35,346 nt of DNA from Mameliella sp. MMSF_3455 (GCF_030733205.1 NZ_JASHJL010000052.1:1-35346), one strand, 5' to 3'. Shown: positions 27,851 to 33,864, counted from the stretch's first letter. Numbers and translations: made by a program. The notes: generated by a model from the sequence alone, not told the origin.

Positions 27851-29116
27851 ATGGAAAGCACGGATACGGTTGTCGTTGGCGGCGGTCAGGCCGGCATCGC
27901 CATGAGCGAGCACCTGGGCAAGCTGGGCGTGCCCCATATCGTGCTGGAGCGTGACCGCATCGCCGAACGCTGGCGTACGGGGCGCTGGGATTCCCTGGTG
28001 GCCAATGGTCCGGCCTGGCATGATCGTTTCCCGAACATGGAATTCGCCTGCGATGGCGACGCCTTTCCGGACAAGGAAAGCGTGGCCGACTATTTCGCGG
28101 CCTACGCCGAGAAGATCGGCGCGCCGGTGCGGACCGGGGTCGAGGTGACCGCGGTGACGCCTCTGGACGGACGGCCCGGTTTCCGGGTGGAGACCTCGCA
28201 AGGAGTGATGGAGGCGCGGCATGTCGTGGCCGCCACCGGGCCCTTTCAGCGCCCGGCGATCCCGCCGATCCTGCCCGAGGATGCCGGGCCGATGCAGATG
28301 CATTCCAACGCCTACCGCAATCCCGGCCAATTGCCCGAGGGCGCGGTGTTGGTCGTTGGCGGCGGGTCGTCCGGCGTGCAGATCGCCGAGGAACTGATGA
28401 AGGCGGGACGCCGTGTTTACCTGTCGATTGGTCCCCATGACCGCCCGCCGCGCCGCTATCGTGGGCGCGACAATGTCTGGTGGCTGGGCGTGCTGGGCAA
28501 GTGGAACGCGGACTCGCCCGGCCCGGGGACCGAGCATGTGACCATCGCCGTCAGTGGCGCCGAGGGCGGCAAGACCGTGGATTTCCGCAGGCTGGCGGAA
28601 CAGGGCATGACGCTTTTGGGTATGACCTCAGGGTATGACGGCGGCAAGTTGCGCTTTGCGCCGGATCTGAAAGCAAACCTCGACAAGGGCGACGCCAACT
28701 ACCTCTCCGTTCTGGACGAGGCGGACGCCTATATCGCGCGCCACGGTCTGGACCTGCCGGAAGAGCCCGCGGCCCGTACCATCCCGGAGGACCCAGCTTG
28801 TGTGCGGGATCCGATCTTGGAACTGGACCTCGCAGAGGCCGGGATCGGCACGGTGCTCTGGGCCACCGGCTACGCCTTCGATTTCAGCTGGATCAAGGCG
28901 GACACCTTTGATGATCGCGGCCGCCCGATCCACCAGCGCGGCGTGTCCAAGGAGCCGGGGCTTTATTTCGTGGGTCTGCCCTGGCAGACGCGGCGCGGGT
29001 CGTCCTTTATCTGGGGTGTCTGGCACGATGCCAAGTTCATCGCCGACCAGATCGACATCCAGCGCGGCTACATGGCATATCAGGGCAATGCCCGCCGCGT
29101 GACAGAGGATGCCTGA
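27851..29116 (+). CDS. flavin-containing monooxygenase (CzcO/YUCCA-like)
   Basis: A 421-residue two-dinucleotide-domain flavoprotein with FAD motif VVVGGGQAGIAMSEHL (8-23) and NADP motif VLVVGGGSSGVQIAEEL (about 170-186). Between them is ATGPFQRP, and WATGYAFDFSWI near 340 is the late FMO motif. Members oxygenate nitrogen, sulfur or ketone centres, and plant YUCCA proteins act on indole-3-pyruvate. The substrate here is unknown. The start ATG 27851 has GGAGG ten bases upstream; an earlier ATG at 27830 lacks a site. The nitrilase-family gene follows after 5 bases. Confidence 0.83.
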   Translation: MESTDTVVVGGGQAGIAMSEHLGKLGVPHIVLERDRIAERWRTGRWDSLVANGPAWHDRFPNMEFACDGDAFPDKESVADYFAAYAEKIGAPVRTGVEVTAVTPLDGRPGFRVETSQGVMEARHVVAATGPFQRPAIPPILPEDAGPMQMHSNAYRNPGQLPEGAVLVVGGGSSGVQIAEELMKAGRRVYLSIGPHDRPPRRYRGRDNVWWLGVLGKWNADSPGPGTEHVTIAVSGAEGGKTVDFRRLAEQGMTLLGMTSGYDGGKLRFAPDLKANLDKGDANYLSVLDEADAYIARHGLDLPEEPAARTIPEDPACVRDPILELDLAEAGIGTVLWATGYAFDFSWIKADTFDDRGRPIHQRGVSKEPGLYFVGLPWQTRRGSSFIWGVWHDAKFIADQIDIQRGYMAYQGNARRVTEDA

Positions 29117-29121
29117 CGCCC

Positions 29122-29892
29122 ATGAAACTGGCCCTTTACCAGGGGGCACCCACCGATGGCGACATCGACGGCGCCTTTGACCGCATCGAAAAAGTCCTGT
29201 CCGCGGCTGGCGCGATGGGCGCGGGCATGGCCGTGTTCCCCGAATTGTTCCTGCCCGGCTACAATCGTCCCGATCTGCATTCCGCCCTGTCACAGGAACA
29301 GGGCGCAGACTGGGAGCGGCGCCTGGCCGAACTGTGCCGGGTGACCGGCGTCGGGCTGACACTCGGTTGGGCTGAACGGGACGGTGACAAGGTCTTCAAC
29401 GCGGCCAGTTGTTTTCACCATACCGGCGCCAAACTGGCGCATTACCGCAAGGTGCAGCTGTTCGGCCCGATGGAGGCGGCGAGCTTTGTGCCGGGCGGGA
29501 GCTATTGCACCTTCGACATGGGCGGTTTCCGGGCTGCCCTGCTGATCTGTTACGACGTGGAATTTGCCCATCACGTCACGGTGCTGTCCCGGCGCGGAGT
29601 CGACCTGCTGCTGGTGCCGACGGCGAATCCTGCGGGGTTCGAGAATGTCGCCGACGTGCTGGTGCCTGCGCGCGCCTTTGAGAACGCGATCACCGTGGTC
29701 TATGCGAATTATCACGGCAGCGAGGCTGGCCTGGCATTTGGCGGTCACTCTGCCATCGTCGGGCCTGATGGGAATCCCCTGGCGCGGGCCGGGACGGGTG
29801 AGGCGCTGCTGATCGCCGATCTTGCGCATCGCGACACGATGGATGCGACCTTGCTCAGCACCCAGAAACGGGACCGGCGAGAGATCGAGTAG
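29122..29892 (+). CDS. nitrilase-superfamily carbon-nitrogen hydrolase
   Basis: A 256-residue hydrolase with the full Glu-Lys-Cys triad: E41 (VFPELFLPGY), K110 (YRKVQLFGP) and C143 (LLICYDVEF). Length and the C-terminal segment (FENAITVVYANYHGSE, GHSAIVGPDGNPLARAG) indicate an amidase branch (omega-amidase or N-carbamoyl-type) rather than a true nitrilase. It follows the monooxygenase gene by 5 bases, so the two probably act in sequence, releasing ammonia from an amide product. The rtcR gene converges 5 bases downstream. Confidence 0.87.
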   Translation: MKLALYQGAPTDGDIDGAFDRIEKVLSAAGAMGAGMAVFPELFLPGYNRPDLHSALSQEQGADWERRLAELCRVTGVGLTLGWAERDGDKVFNAASCFHHTGAKLAHYRKVQLFGPMEAASFVPGGSYCTFDMGGFRAALLICYDVEFAHHVTVLSRRGVDLLLVPTANPAGFENVADVLVPARAFENAITVVYANYHGSEAGLAFGGHSAIVGPDGNPLARAGTGEALLIADLAHRDTMDATLLSTQKRDRREIE

Positions 29893-29897
29893 GCGAC

Positions 29898-31472
29898 TCA
29901 CACCTTTTCGCTGACCGCGCTCCAGTCGAGGCCAAACCGGGCCAGGTACTTGCGTAGCCTGTCGGCATCATTGGTCGAGGCGCGTTTCGCGCGAGAGGCG
30001 GCGAACAGTGTGCGTCCTGCCGCGCTGAGGCTGGCAGAGCTTTGGCAGCAGCGGATCACCTCGGCCAGTTGAACGAGGTCGAACCGGTCGATTTCGGCAG
30101 CCGCCTCGCCCAAGACCGTGCGGACAAGTCGTGCATCATCATCCCGCTCGGCGCTGTGCCAGTCGGCCTGCAGGGTCGCGATTTCCTCCTCGACCATCGC
30201 CAGGGTAATCCGCCCGCGCGGGGCCAGCACGCACAGACGCCGGATCGACCCGCCGAAGTCACGGAAGTTGCCGGGCCAAGGCGTGCCCGGATCCGAGGCA
30301 AACCGCAGGTAGCGGTCCCGCGCATCGGTGTTGAAGCCCACCCTGTTGCCCAGGTCCTTTTCCGCCCGGTCCAGTTCGAACCGCAGGTTGGGTTCAATGT
30401 CCTCGCGCCGCTCCCGCAAGGCGGGCAGCCGGAAACTCCACATGTTCAGGCGCGCCAGCAGGTCCGGCCGGAACAGCCCCTGCGACGTCAGCGCGCGAAG
30501 GTCGCGATTGGCGCCCGCGATGATCTGGAACCGGCTTGTGACCTCATGATCGGACCCCAACGGGTAAAATCGCCCGCTTTCGATGGCGTGCAACAGGATG
30601 CTCTGTTCGTTCAGGCCCAGTTCGTCGACCTCGTCGAGAAACAGGACCCCGCCGTCCGCCTCGCGCAAAAGGCCACTGCGTTCGGTCCCCGCCTGCCCGG
30701 TAAAACTGCGTCTCTGGCCGAAAAGCGTGGCGCGCGCATCTTGCCCGCGCAGCGTGGCACAGTTGACATGCACCAGCCGACCTTTCAGTCGGCGCCTGTC
30801 CAGTTTCAGCGAATGGATGCGCTCGGCCAGGTGAGTCTTGCCGGTGCCGGTTTCGCCCAAGAGAAGGATCGGTTCGTTGGAATTGCTGGCCACCAGTTCG
30901 ATCCGGTCGATCAGCGCGTTGTAGGCGGGGTTCAAGGTCTCGATCCCGCCCTTCAACTGATCGCTGTATTCGCGCGACAGCTGGTCGAACCGCTGTTGCA
31001 GCGCGTTGTAGCGGCTGAGGTCGAGGTCGATGAGGTCGAACTTGGCCTTGTCCTCCTCCGGCCCGGGCGGGCCGGTCTGGATCAGCCTCGCGGGGATGTG
31101 GCGGCTTTCGGTCAGCAGGAACCAACAGATCTGCGCCACATGCGTGCCGGTGGTCAGGTGGACGTGATAGCGTTCACGGTCCTCGTCAAAGCCGTAGCCG
31201 CGGGCAAAGTCGAATAGCTTGCCGTAGACCTCCTGGAAATCCCAGGGGTCGGAGAGGTCGAGGTTGCGCAGCATGACCTCTGTCTGCGGATTGGTCCCCT
31301 GCACCTCGGTCCGGACGATCTCGGCCAGGGTTTTGAACCGCATGTCATAGAGGATTTCGAGCCGGTCCACGGGAAATCCATCATGCGTGACCAGGCTCAC
31401 CGTCGGCTTCCAGCGCCGCCTGCGCCCCATGTCGAGCTGCGTTCCGAGGAATCCGAGGACGACGTTGCGCAA
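29898..31472 (-). CDS. rtcR: RtcR, sigma-54-dependent activator of the RNA-repair operon
   Basis: A 524-residue activator. The N-terminal CARF-type ligand domain (about 1-180) includes DPWDFQEVYGKLFDFARGYG, HLTTGTHVAQICWFLLTES and LIDLDLSRYN, as in E. coli RtcR. The AAA+ domain has Walker A GETGTGKT (206-213) and Walker B VLFLDEVDEL. The C-terminal segment SLSAAGRTLFAASRAKRAST is the DNA-binding region. The sigma-54-contact GAFTGA loop reads RSFTGQ (255-260), a clear deviation. I chose TTG 31472 because LRNVVLGFLGT aligns with the E. coli start MRKTVAFGFVGT; a GTG at 31526 has no ribosome site. It is divergent from ro60. In related systems, damaged-tRNA fragments are the signal. Confidence 0.93.
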   Translation of the reverse strand: MRNVVLGFLGTQLDMGRRRRWKPTVSLVTHDGFPVDRLEILYDMRFKTLAEIVRTEVQGTNPQTEVMLRNLDLSDPWDFQEVYGKLFDFARGYGFDEDRERYHVHLTTGTHVAQICWFLLTESRHIPARLIQTGPPGPEEDKAKFDLIDLDLSRYNALQQRFDQLSREYSDQLKGGIETLNPAYNALIDRIELVASNSNEPILLLGETGTGKTHLAERIHSLKLDRRRLKGRLVHVNCATLRGQDARATLFGQRRSFTGQAGTERSGLLREADGGVLFLDEVDELGLNEQSILLHAIESGRFYPLGSDHEVTSRFQIIAGANRDLRALTSQGLFRPDLLARLNMWSFRLPALRERREDIEPNLRFELDRAEKDLGNRVGFNTDARDRYLRFASDPGTPWPGNFRDFGGSIRRLCVLAPRGRITLAMVEEEIATLQADWHSAERDDDARLVRTVLGEAAAEIDRFDLVQLAEVIRCCQSSASLSAAGRTLFAASRAKRASTNDADRLRKYLARFGLDWSAVSEKV

Positions 31473-31486
31473 GTGCCTATCCAACC

Positions 31487-31512
31487 CGATAAATCTATAT
31501 CCGCTGATATCG
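31487..31512. promoter_or_regulatory. candidate RtcR upstream activating site
   Basis: CGATA (31487-31491) and TATCG (31508-31512) are inverse repeats 16 bases apart, 80 to 105 bases before the -24 element of ro60 and just upstream of the chosen rtcR start. Bacterial enhancer-binding proteins bind such dyads about 100 bases upstream. The short arms make this tentative. Confidence 0.25.
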
Positions 31513-31591
31513 TACTGGCTTGACACGATTTCGGCAATGTCGGGGATAAGTGTTTCGATTCAGTGTCCTGACTGGATTTCCGATTTCTCTC

Positions 31592-31606
31592 GGGCAGCCG
31601 CGTTGC
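31592..31606 (+). promoter_or_regulatory. sigma-54 promoter of the ro60-Y RNA-rtcB operon
   Basis: GGGCAG-CCGCG-TTGC matches TGGCAC-N5-TTGC at eight of ten positions and keeps the diagnostic GG-N10-GC spacing (31593-31594 and 31605-31606). The transcript would start near 31618, about 30 bases before the ro60 ATG. Being divergent from rtcR, this is the expected target. Confidence 0.68.
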
Positions 31607-31647
31607 GCATGGCAAAACATCCTCATCAACAACGAAGGACCAGAGCA

Positions 31648-33204
31648 ATGGCAAACAAATCCGTGTTTGCATCGATGAAGGGCCGGTTGCTGCCGAAAGC
31701 GACCGCAAGGAATGTCGAAGGCGCACCGGCCTACGCCTACTCCGATGCACATGCCCTGGCGCAATTGGCGGCCACAGGCACATTCGGTGGCCTGTTCTAC
31801 CAGTCCGCCCAGGACGAACTGATCCGCGTGGTCGAGCTGGCCGAAAAGGTGGAACCGGAGTTCCTTGCCCGGACGGCGATCTACGCTCGCCAGTCGGGCT
31901 ACATGAAGGACATGCCGGCGGTGCTCTTGGCGGTGCTGGCGCGGCGCGATCCGGCGCTCTTCCGGGCGGTCTTTGGCCGCGTGGTGGATCACGGCAAGAT
32001 GCTGCGGACCTTCGTGCAGATCGTGCGGTCGGGCCAGACCGGGCGCAAGTCGCTGGGCTCGGCGCCCAAGGCAATGGTGCAGCACTGGCTGAACACGGCC
32101 TCGGACCGGGCCATCCTGAATGCCAACATCGGCAACGATCCGTCGCTGAAGGACGTGATCAGGATGGTTCACCCGAAGCCGGAGAGGGCAGAGCGCGAGG
32201 CGCTGTTCGCCTGGATCGTCGGGCGGCCCTGCGACGTGTCGAAACTGCCGGAGGCGGTGCAGGACTGGATGACCTTCAACGAAGGGGCGGAGGGGACATT
32301 GCCCGACGTGCCGTTCCAGATGCTGACGCAGCTGCCGCTGACCGCGGACCACTGGGCGCAGATCGCGCAAAAGGGTTCGTGGCAGATGGTGCGCCAGAAC
32401 TTGAACACCTTCCTGCGCAAGGGCGTCTTTGCCGATGCGCAGATGGTCGAACAGGTCGCGGCAAAGCTGCGTGACCCCAAGGCGGTCTCGAAGGCGCGGG
32501 CCTTTCCGTACCAGATGATGGTCGCGGCAAGGCACGCAAGCGACGAGATGCCCCGCGAGATCGTGGATGCGCTGCATGGTGCGATGGAGTTGGCGGTGCG
32601 CTATGTGCCGAAGGTCTCTGGCGAGGTCGTGGTCTGTCCGGACGTCTCGGCGTCTATGACGGGGCCGGTGACCGGCTACCGCAAGGGCGCAAGCTCTGCC
32701 GTGCGTCACGTGGACGTGGCCGCATTGGTTGCGGCGTCGTTCATGCGGGTGAACCGCAAGTGCCAGGTTCTGCCGTTCGAGGTGAAGGTGCGCAATGCAC
32801 GCCTGAACCCGCGCGACACGATCCTGACCAACGCGGAACGCCTGTCGGCCTTGGCCGGGGGCGGGACCAACTGTTCGGCACCGCTGCGGCAGCTCAACGA
32901 GCGCCGTCGCGCACCGGACCTGGTGGTCTTCGTGTCCGACAACCAGTCCTGGGTGGATGCCCGGGGCGGGCGCCAGTCGACGGCGATGATGCACGAATGG
33001 GCGGCTCTGAAACGGCGCAACCCGGGGGCCAGGCTGGTCTGCATCGACATCGCGCCCTACGGCACGACGCATGCGCAGACTCGTGAGGATGTGCTGAACA
33101 TCGGCGGGTTCTCGGACGCGGTCTTTGACCGGATCGCGGATTTCGCGAAGGGCCGGACAGGGTCCGAACACTGGGTGCAGGAGATCGAGAAGATCGAGCT
33201 CTGA
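31648..33204 (+). CDS. rsr: Ro60 (TROVE plus vWA domain) RNA-binding protein
   Basis: A 518-residue bacterial Ro60/Rsr protein. The ring of TROVE helical repeats covers about residues 15-325 (FLARTAIYARQSGYMKDMPA, FPYQMMVAARHA). The C-terminal vWA domain has a complete metal site: D332-x-S334-x-S336 (DVSAS), T407 in GGGTNCSAPL and D431 in VFVSDNQSW. Ro60 binds Y RNAs and the ends of misfolded RNAs and helps RNA turnover with exoribonucleases. ATG 31648 has GAAGGA seven bases upstream; earlier in-frame codons overlap the promoter. A 660-base structured non-coding interval follows, then rtcB, so an RtcR-controlled operon is likely. Confidence 0.94.
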   Translation: MANKSVFASMKGRLLPKATARNVEGAPAYAYSDAHALAQLAATGTFGGLFYQSAQDELIRVVELAEKVEPEFLARTAIYARQSGYMKDMPAVLLAVLARRDPALFRAVFGRVVDHGKMLRTFVQIVRSGQTGRKSLGSAPKAMVQHWLNTASDRAILNANIGNDPSLKDVIRMVHPKPERAEREALFAWIVGRPCDVSKLPEAVQDWMTFNEGAEGTLPDVPFQMLTQLPLTADHWAQIAQKGSWQMVRQNLNTFLRKGVFADAQMVEQVAAKLRDPKAVSKARAFPYQMMVAARHASDEMPREIVDALHGAMELAVRYVPKVSGEVVVCPDVSASMTGPVTGYRKGASSAVRHVDVAALVAASFMRVNRKCQVLPFEVKVRNARLNPRDTILTNAERLSALAGGGTNCSAPLRQLNERRRAPDLVVFVSDNQSWVDARGGRQSTAMMHEWAALKRRNPGARLVCIDIAPYGTTHAQTREDVLNIGGFSDAVFDRIADFAKGRTGSEHWVQEIEKIEL

Positions 33205-33218
33205 GCCCTGACACCAAA

Positions 33219-33294
33219 GGGTCAGGCGGAATGCCGACGGGACTACATTTTCAGGACATGTACCTGTCTCGTCATTTACTTGTCCGCCTGGCCC
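33219..33294 (+). ncRNA. Y-RNA-like unit 1 (minimal, no tRNA module)
   Basis: The outer helix is 33219-33230 paired with 33283-33294 (12 bp, one U-G). The 5' internal strand is AUGCC (33231-33235). The inner helix is GACGGGAC (33236-33243) paired with GUCUCGUC (33266-33273), with a G-U at the fifth pair. The 3' internal strand is AUUUACUUG (33274-33282). The end loop contains UACAU/AUGUA (33244-33248 with 33258-33262). It starts 15 bases after the ro60 stop. The architecture repeats in units 2-4. The Ro60 gene next door and the CUUG in the 3' strand, which recalls vertebrate Y RNAs, support the Y-RNA reading. An upstream CCTGAC (33207-33212) could pair with GTCAGG (33221-33226) and block the outer helix. 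Confidence 0.72.
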
Positions 33295-33323
33295 ACATCG
33301 GAAACGAGACACGAAAGGAGCAA

Positions 33324-33518
33324 TGTCCCGGCGAATGCCGGCGGAACTACAGCGCTGTTAACGCCCAGGTTGCGGGTTCGAATCCCGTCGCGGCCGCCAC
33401 AGACCATCCACAGGCAAGGTATTCCCGTCTGTCGGATCGGTTCCCCAACGGGGATTATGGCCGCGTAGCTCAATCGGAAGAGCAGGTCATGTTTCGCCAC
33501 CCCTTTGTCGCCGGGACA
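33324..33518 (+). ncRNA. Y-RNA-like unit 2 with permuted tRNA module
   Basis: The outer helix is UGUCCCGGCGA (33324-33334) perfectly paired with 33508-33518 (11 bp) although the strands are 173 bases apart. The 5' internal strand is AUGCC (33335-33339). The inner helix is GGCGGAAC (33340-33347) paired with GUUUCGCC (33491-33498), again with G-U at pair five. The 3' internal strand is ACCCCUUUG (33499-33507). Everything between the inner strands is a tRNA-like module in circularly permuted order, annotated separately. Handle plus tRNA-like module is the known plan of bacterial YrlA-type Y RNAs, where the handle binds Ro60 and the module binds an effector such as PNPase. Confidence 0.78.
33350..33484 (+). 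ncRNA. complete circularly permuted tRNA, anticodon GUU (Asn-like)
   Basis: In tRNA numbering: 27-43 is 33350-33366 (3-bp anticodon stem GCG/CGC, loop CUGUUAA with U33, anticodon GUU at 33357-33359, A37, A38). The variable loop AGGUU is 33367-33371. The T arm is GCGGG-UUCGAAU-CCCGU (33372-33388). The 3' acceptor strand CGCGGCC is 33389-33395, G73 is 33396 and CCA is 33397-33399. After a 59-base linker comes the 5' acceptor strand GGCCGCG (33459-33465), pairing 7 of 7, then U8 A9, and the D arm GCUC-AAUCGGAA-GAGC (33468-33483) with A14, G18, G19, A21, and A26 at 33484. Only pairs 27-43 and 28-42 are mismatched. The linker holds ACAGAC/GUCUGU and UCCCC/GGGGA hairpins. tRNA function is not shown. 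Confidence 0.75.
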
Positions 33519-33523
33519 CAATG

Positions 33524-33599
33524 CCAGGGACCAACCCAGCTTGGCAGAGTGCCCCACCCGGAGTGCGAAAGCCGAAGGTTCAACTCCTTCATCCTTGGG
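33524..33599 (+). ncRNA. degenerate conventional-order tRNA-like element
   Basis: CCAGGGA (33524-33530) pairs 7 of 7 (one G-U) with UCCUUGG (33592-33598). The D-like loop AGCUUGGCA (33538-33546) keeps A14, G18, G19 and A21, with 3 of 4 stem pairs. The T arm is GAAGG-UUCAACU-CCUUC (33574-33590), a canonical loop. The total of 76 bases to G73 equals a normal tRNA. However, the anticodon arm does not form (no U33), one extra base lies between T and acceptor stems, and the end reads GCAA rather than NCCA. It lies between Y units 2 and 3, outside any handle. It is probably a decayed or mimic tRNA rather than a working one. Confidence 0.45.
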
Positions 33600-33609
33600 C
33601 AACACGATC

Positions 33610-33675
33610 GGGAGGAATGCCTGCGGGGTTACTTGTCTTTCAACAACGCCAAACCTCGCAACATCTTGTCCTCCC
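33610..33675 (+). ncRNA. Y-RNA-like unit 3 (minimal, no tRNA module)
   Basis: The outer helix is GGGAGGA (33610-33616) paired with UCCUCCC (33669-33675). The 5' internal strand is AUGCC (33617-33621). The inner helix is UGCGGGGUU (33622-33630) paired with AACCUCGCA (33652-33660), with G-U at pair five. The 3' internal strand is ACAUCUUG (33661-33668). A 21-base open loop replaces the tRNA module. Helix sequences differ from unit 1 by compensating changes while the internal-loop bases are kept, which indicates selection on structure. Confidence 0.7.
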
Positions 33676-33693
33676 ACCCGAATACGAAAGGAC

Positions 33694-33845
33694 GCCCCCG
33701 GCGAATGCCGAAGGAACTACATGCCTCCAACCAAACCGGGTCACCGGGCGGTTCGACTCCGCCTTTGGCAATCGCCCAGACGGCAAACGCGCGTCCTGCG
33801 CGGGGCGGGTCCCGGAGATGTTTCTTCTCTCTTGTCGCCGGGGGC
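33694..33845 (+). ncRNA. Y-RNA-like unit 4 with a decayed permuted tRNA module
   Basis: The outer helix is GCCCCCGGCGA (33694-33704) perfectly paired with 33835-33845 (11 bp). The 5' internal strand is AUGCC (33705-33709). The inner helix is GAAGGAAC (33710-33717) paired with GUUUCUUC (33820-33827), with G-U at pair five. The 3' internal strand is UCUCUUG (33828-33834). Inside are CCGGG/CCCGG (33736-33740 with 33811-33815), a canonical T arm GGCGG-UUCGACU-CCGCC (33747-33763), an acceptor-like UUUG/CAAA (33764-33767 with 33784-33787), and a hairpin at 33788-33802 in the D-arm position that lacks the G18-G19 loop. The order is again permuted. It ends 5 bases before the rtcB ribosome-binding sequence. 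Confidence 0.7.
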
Positions 33846-33864
33846 CATTTACGGAGATCTTTTC

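Noticed and set aside
31387-31647. 87-residue N-terminal extension of Ro60
   Set aside because: It would overlap the sigma-54 promoter and the rtcR start. The ATG at 31648 has GAAGGA and begins a family-like sequence.
33350-33484. Two-piece (permuted) tmRNA, as in alphaproteobacterial ssrA
   Set aside because: The permuted order is similar, but there is a full anticodon arm with U33 and GUU, a normal D arm, no tag reading frame, no pseudoknot-like region and no SmpB neighbour.
33324-33518. Bulge-helix-bulge splicing site in the handle
   Set aside because: The internal loop is 5 by 9 bases rather than two 3-base bulges around 4 bp, and the same loop occurs in units without any tRNA part.
33350-33599. 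Ordinary functional tRNA genes
   Set aside because: The 5' half of the best tRNA lies downstream of its 3' half, and the conventional-order element lacks an anticodon arm and CCA, so neither is a standard tRNA gene.
33219-33845. CRISPR-like or integron-like repeat array
   Set aside because: The recurring bases are short internal-loop motifs set in helices of different sequence, the spacing is irregular, and no cas or integrase gene is nearby.
33505-33864. N-terminal extension of RtcB from an upstream in-frame ATG
   Set aside because: It would run through tRNA-like and Y units 3-4. ATG 33865 has a good ACGGAGA site.
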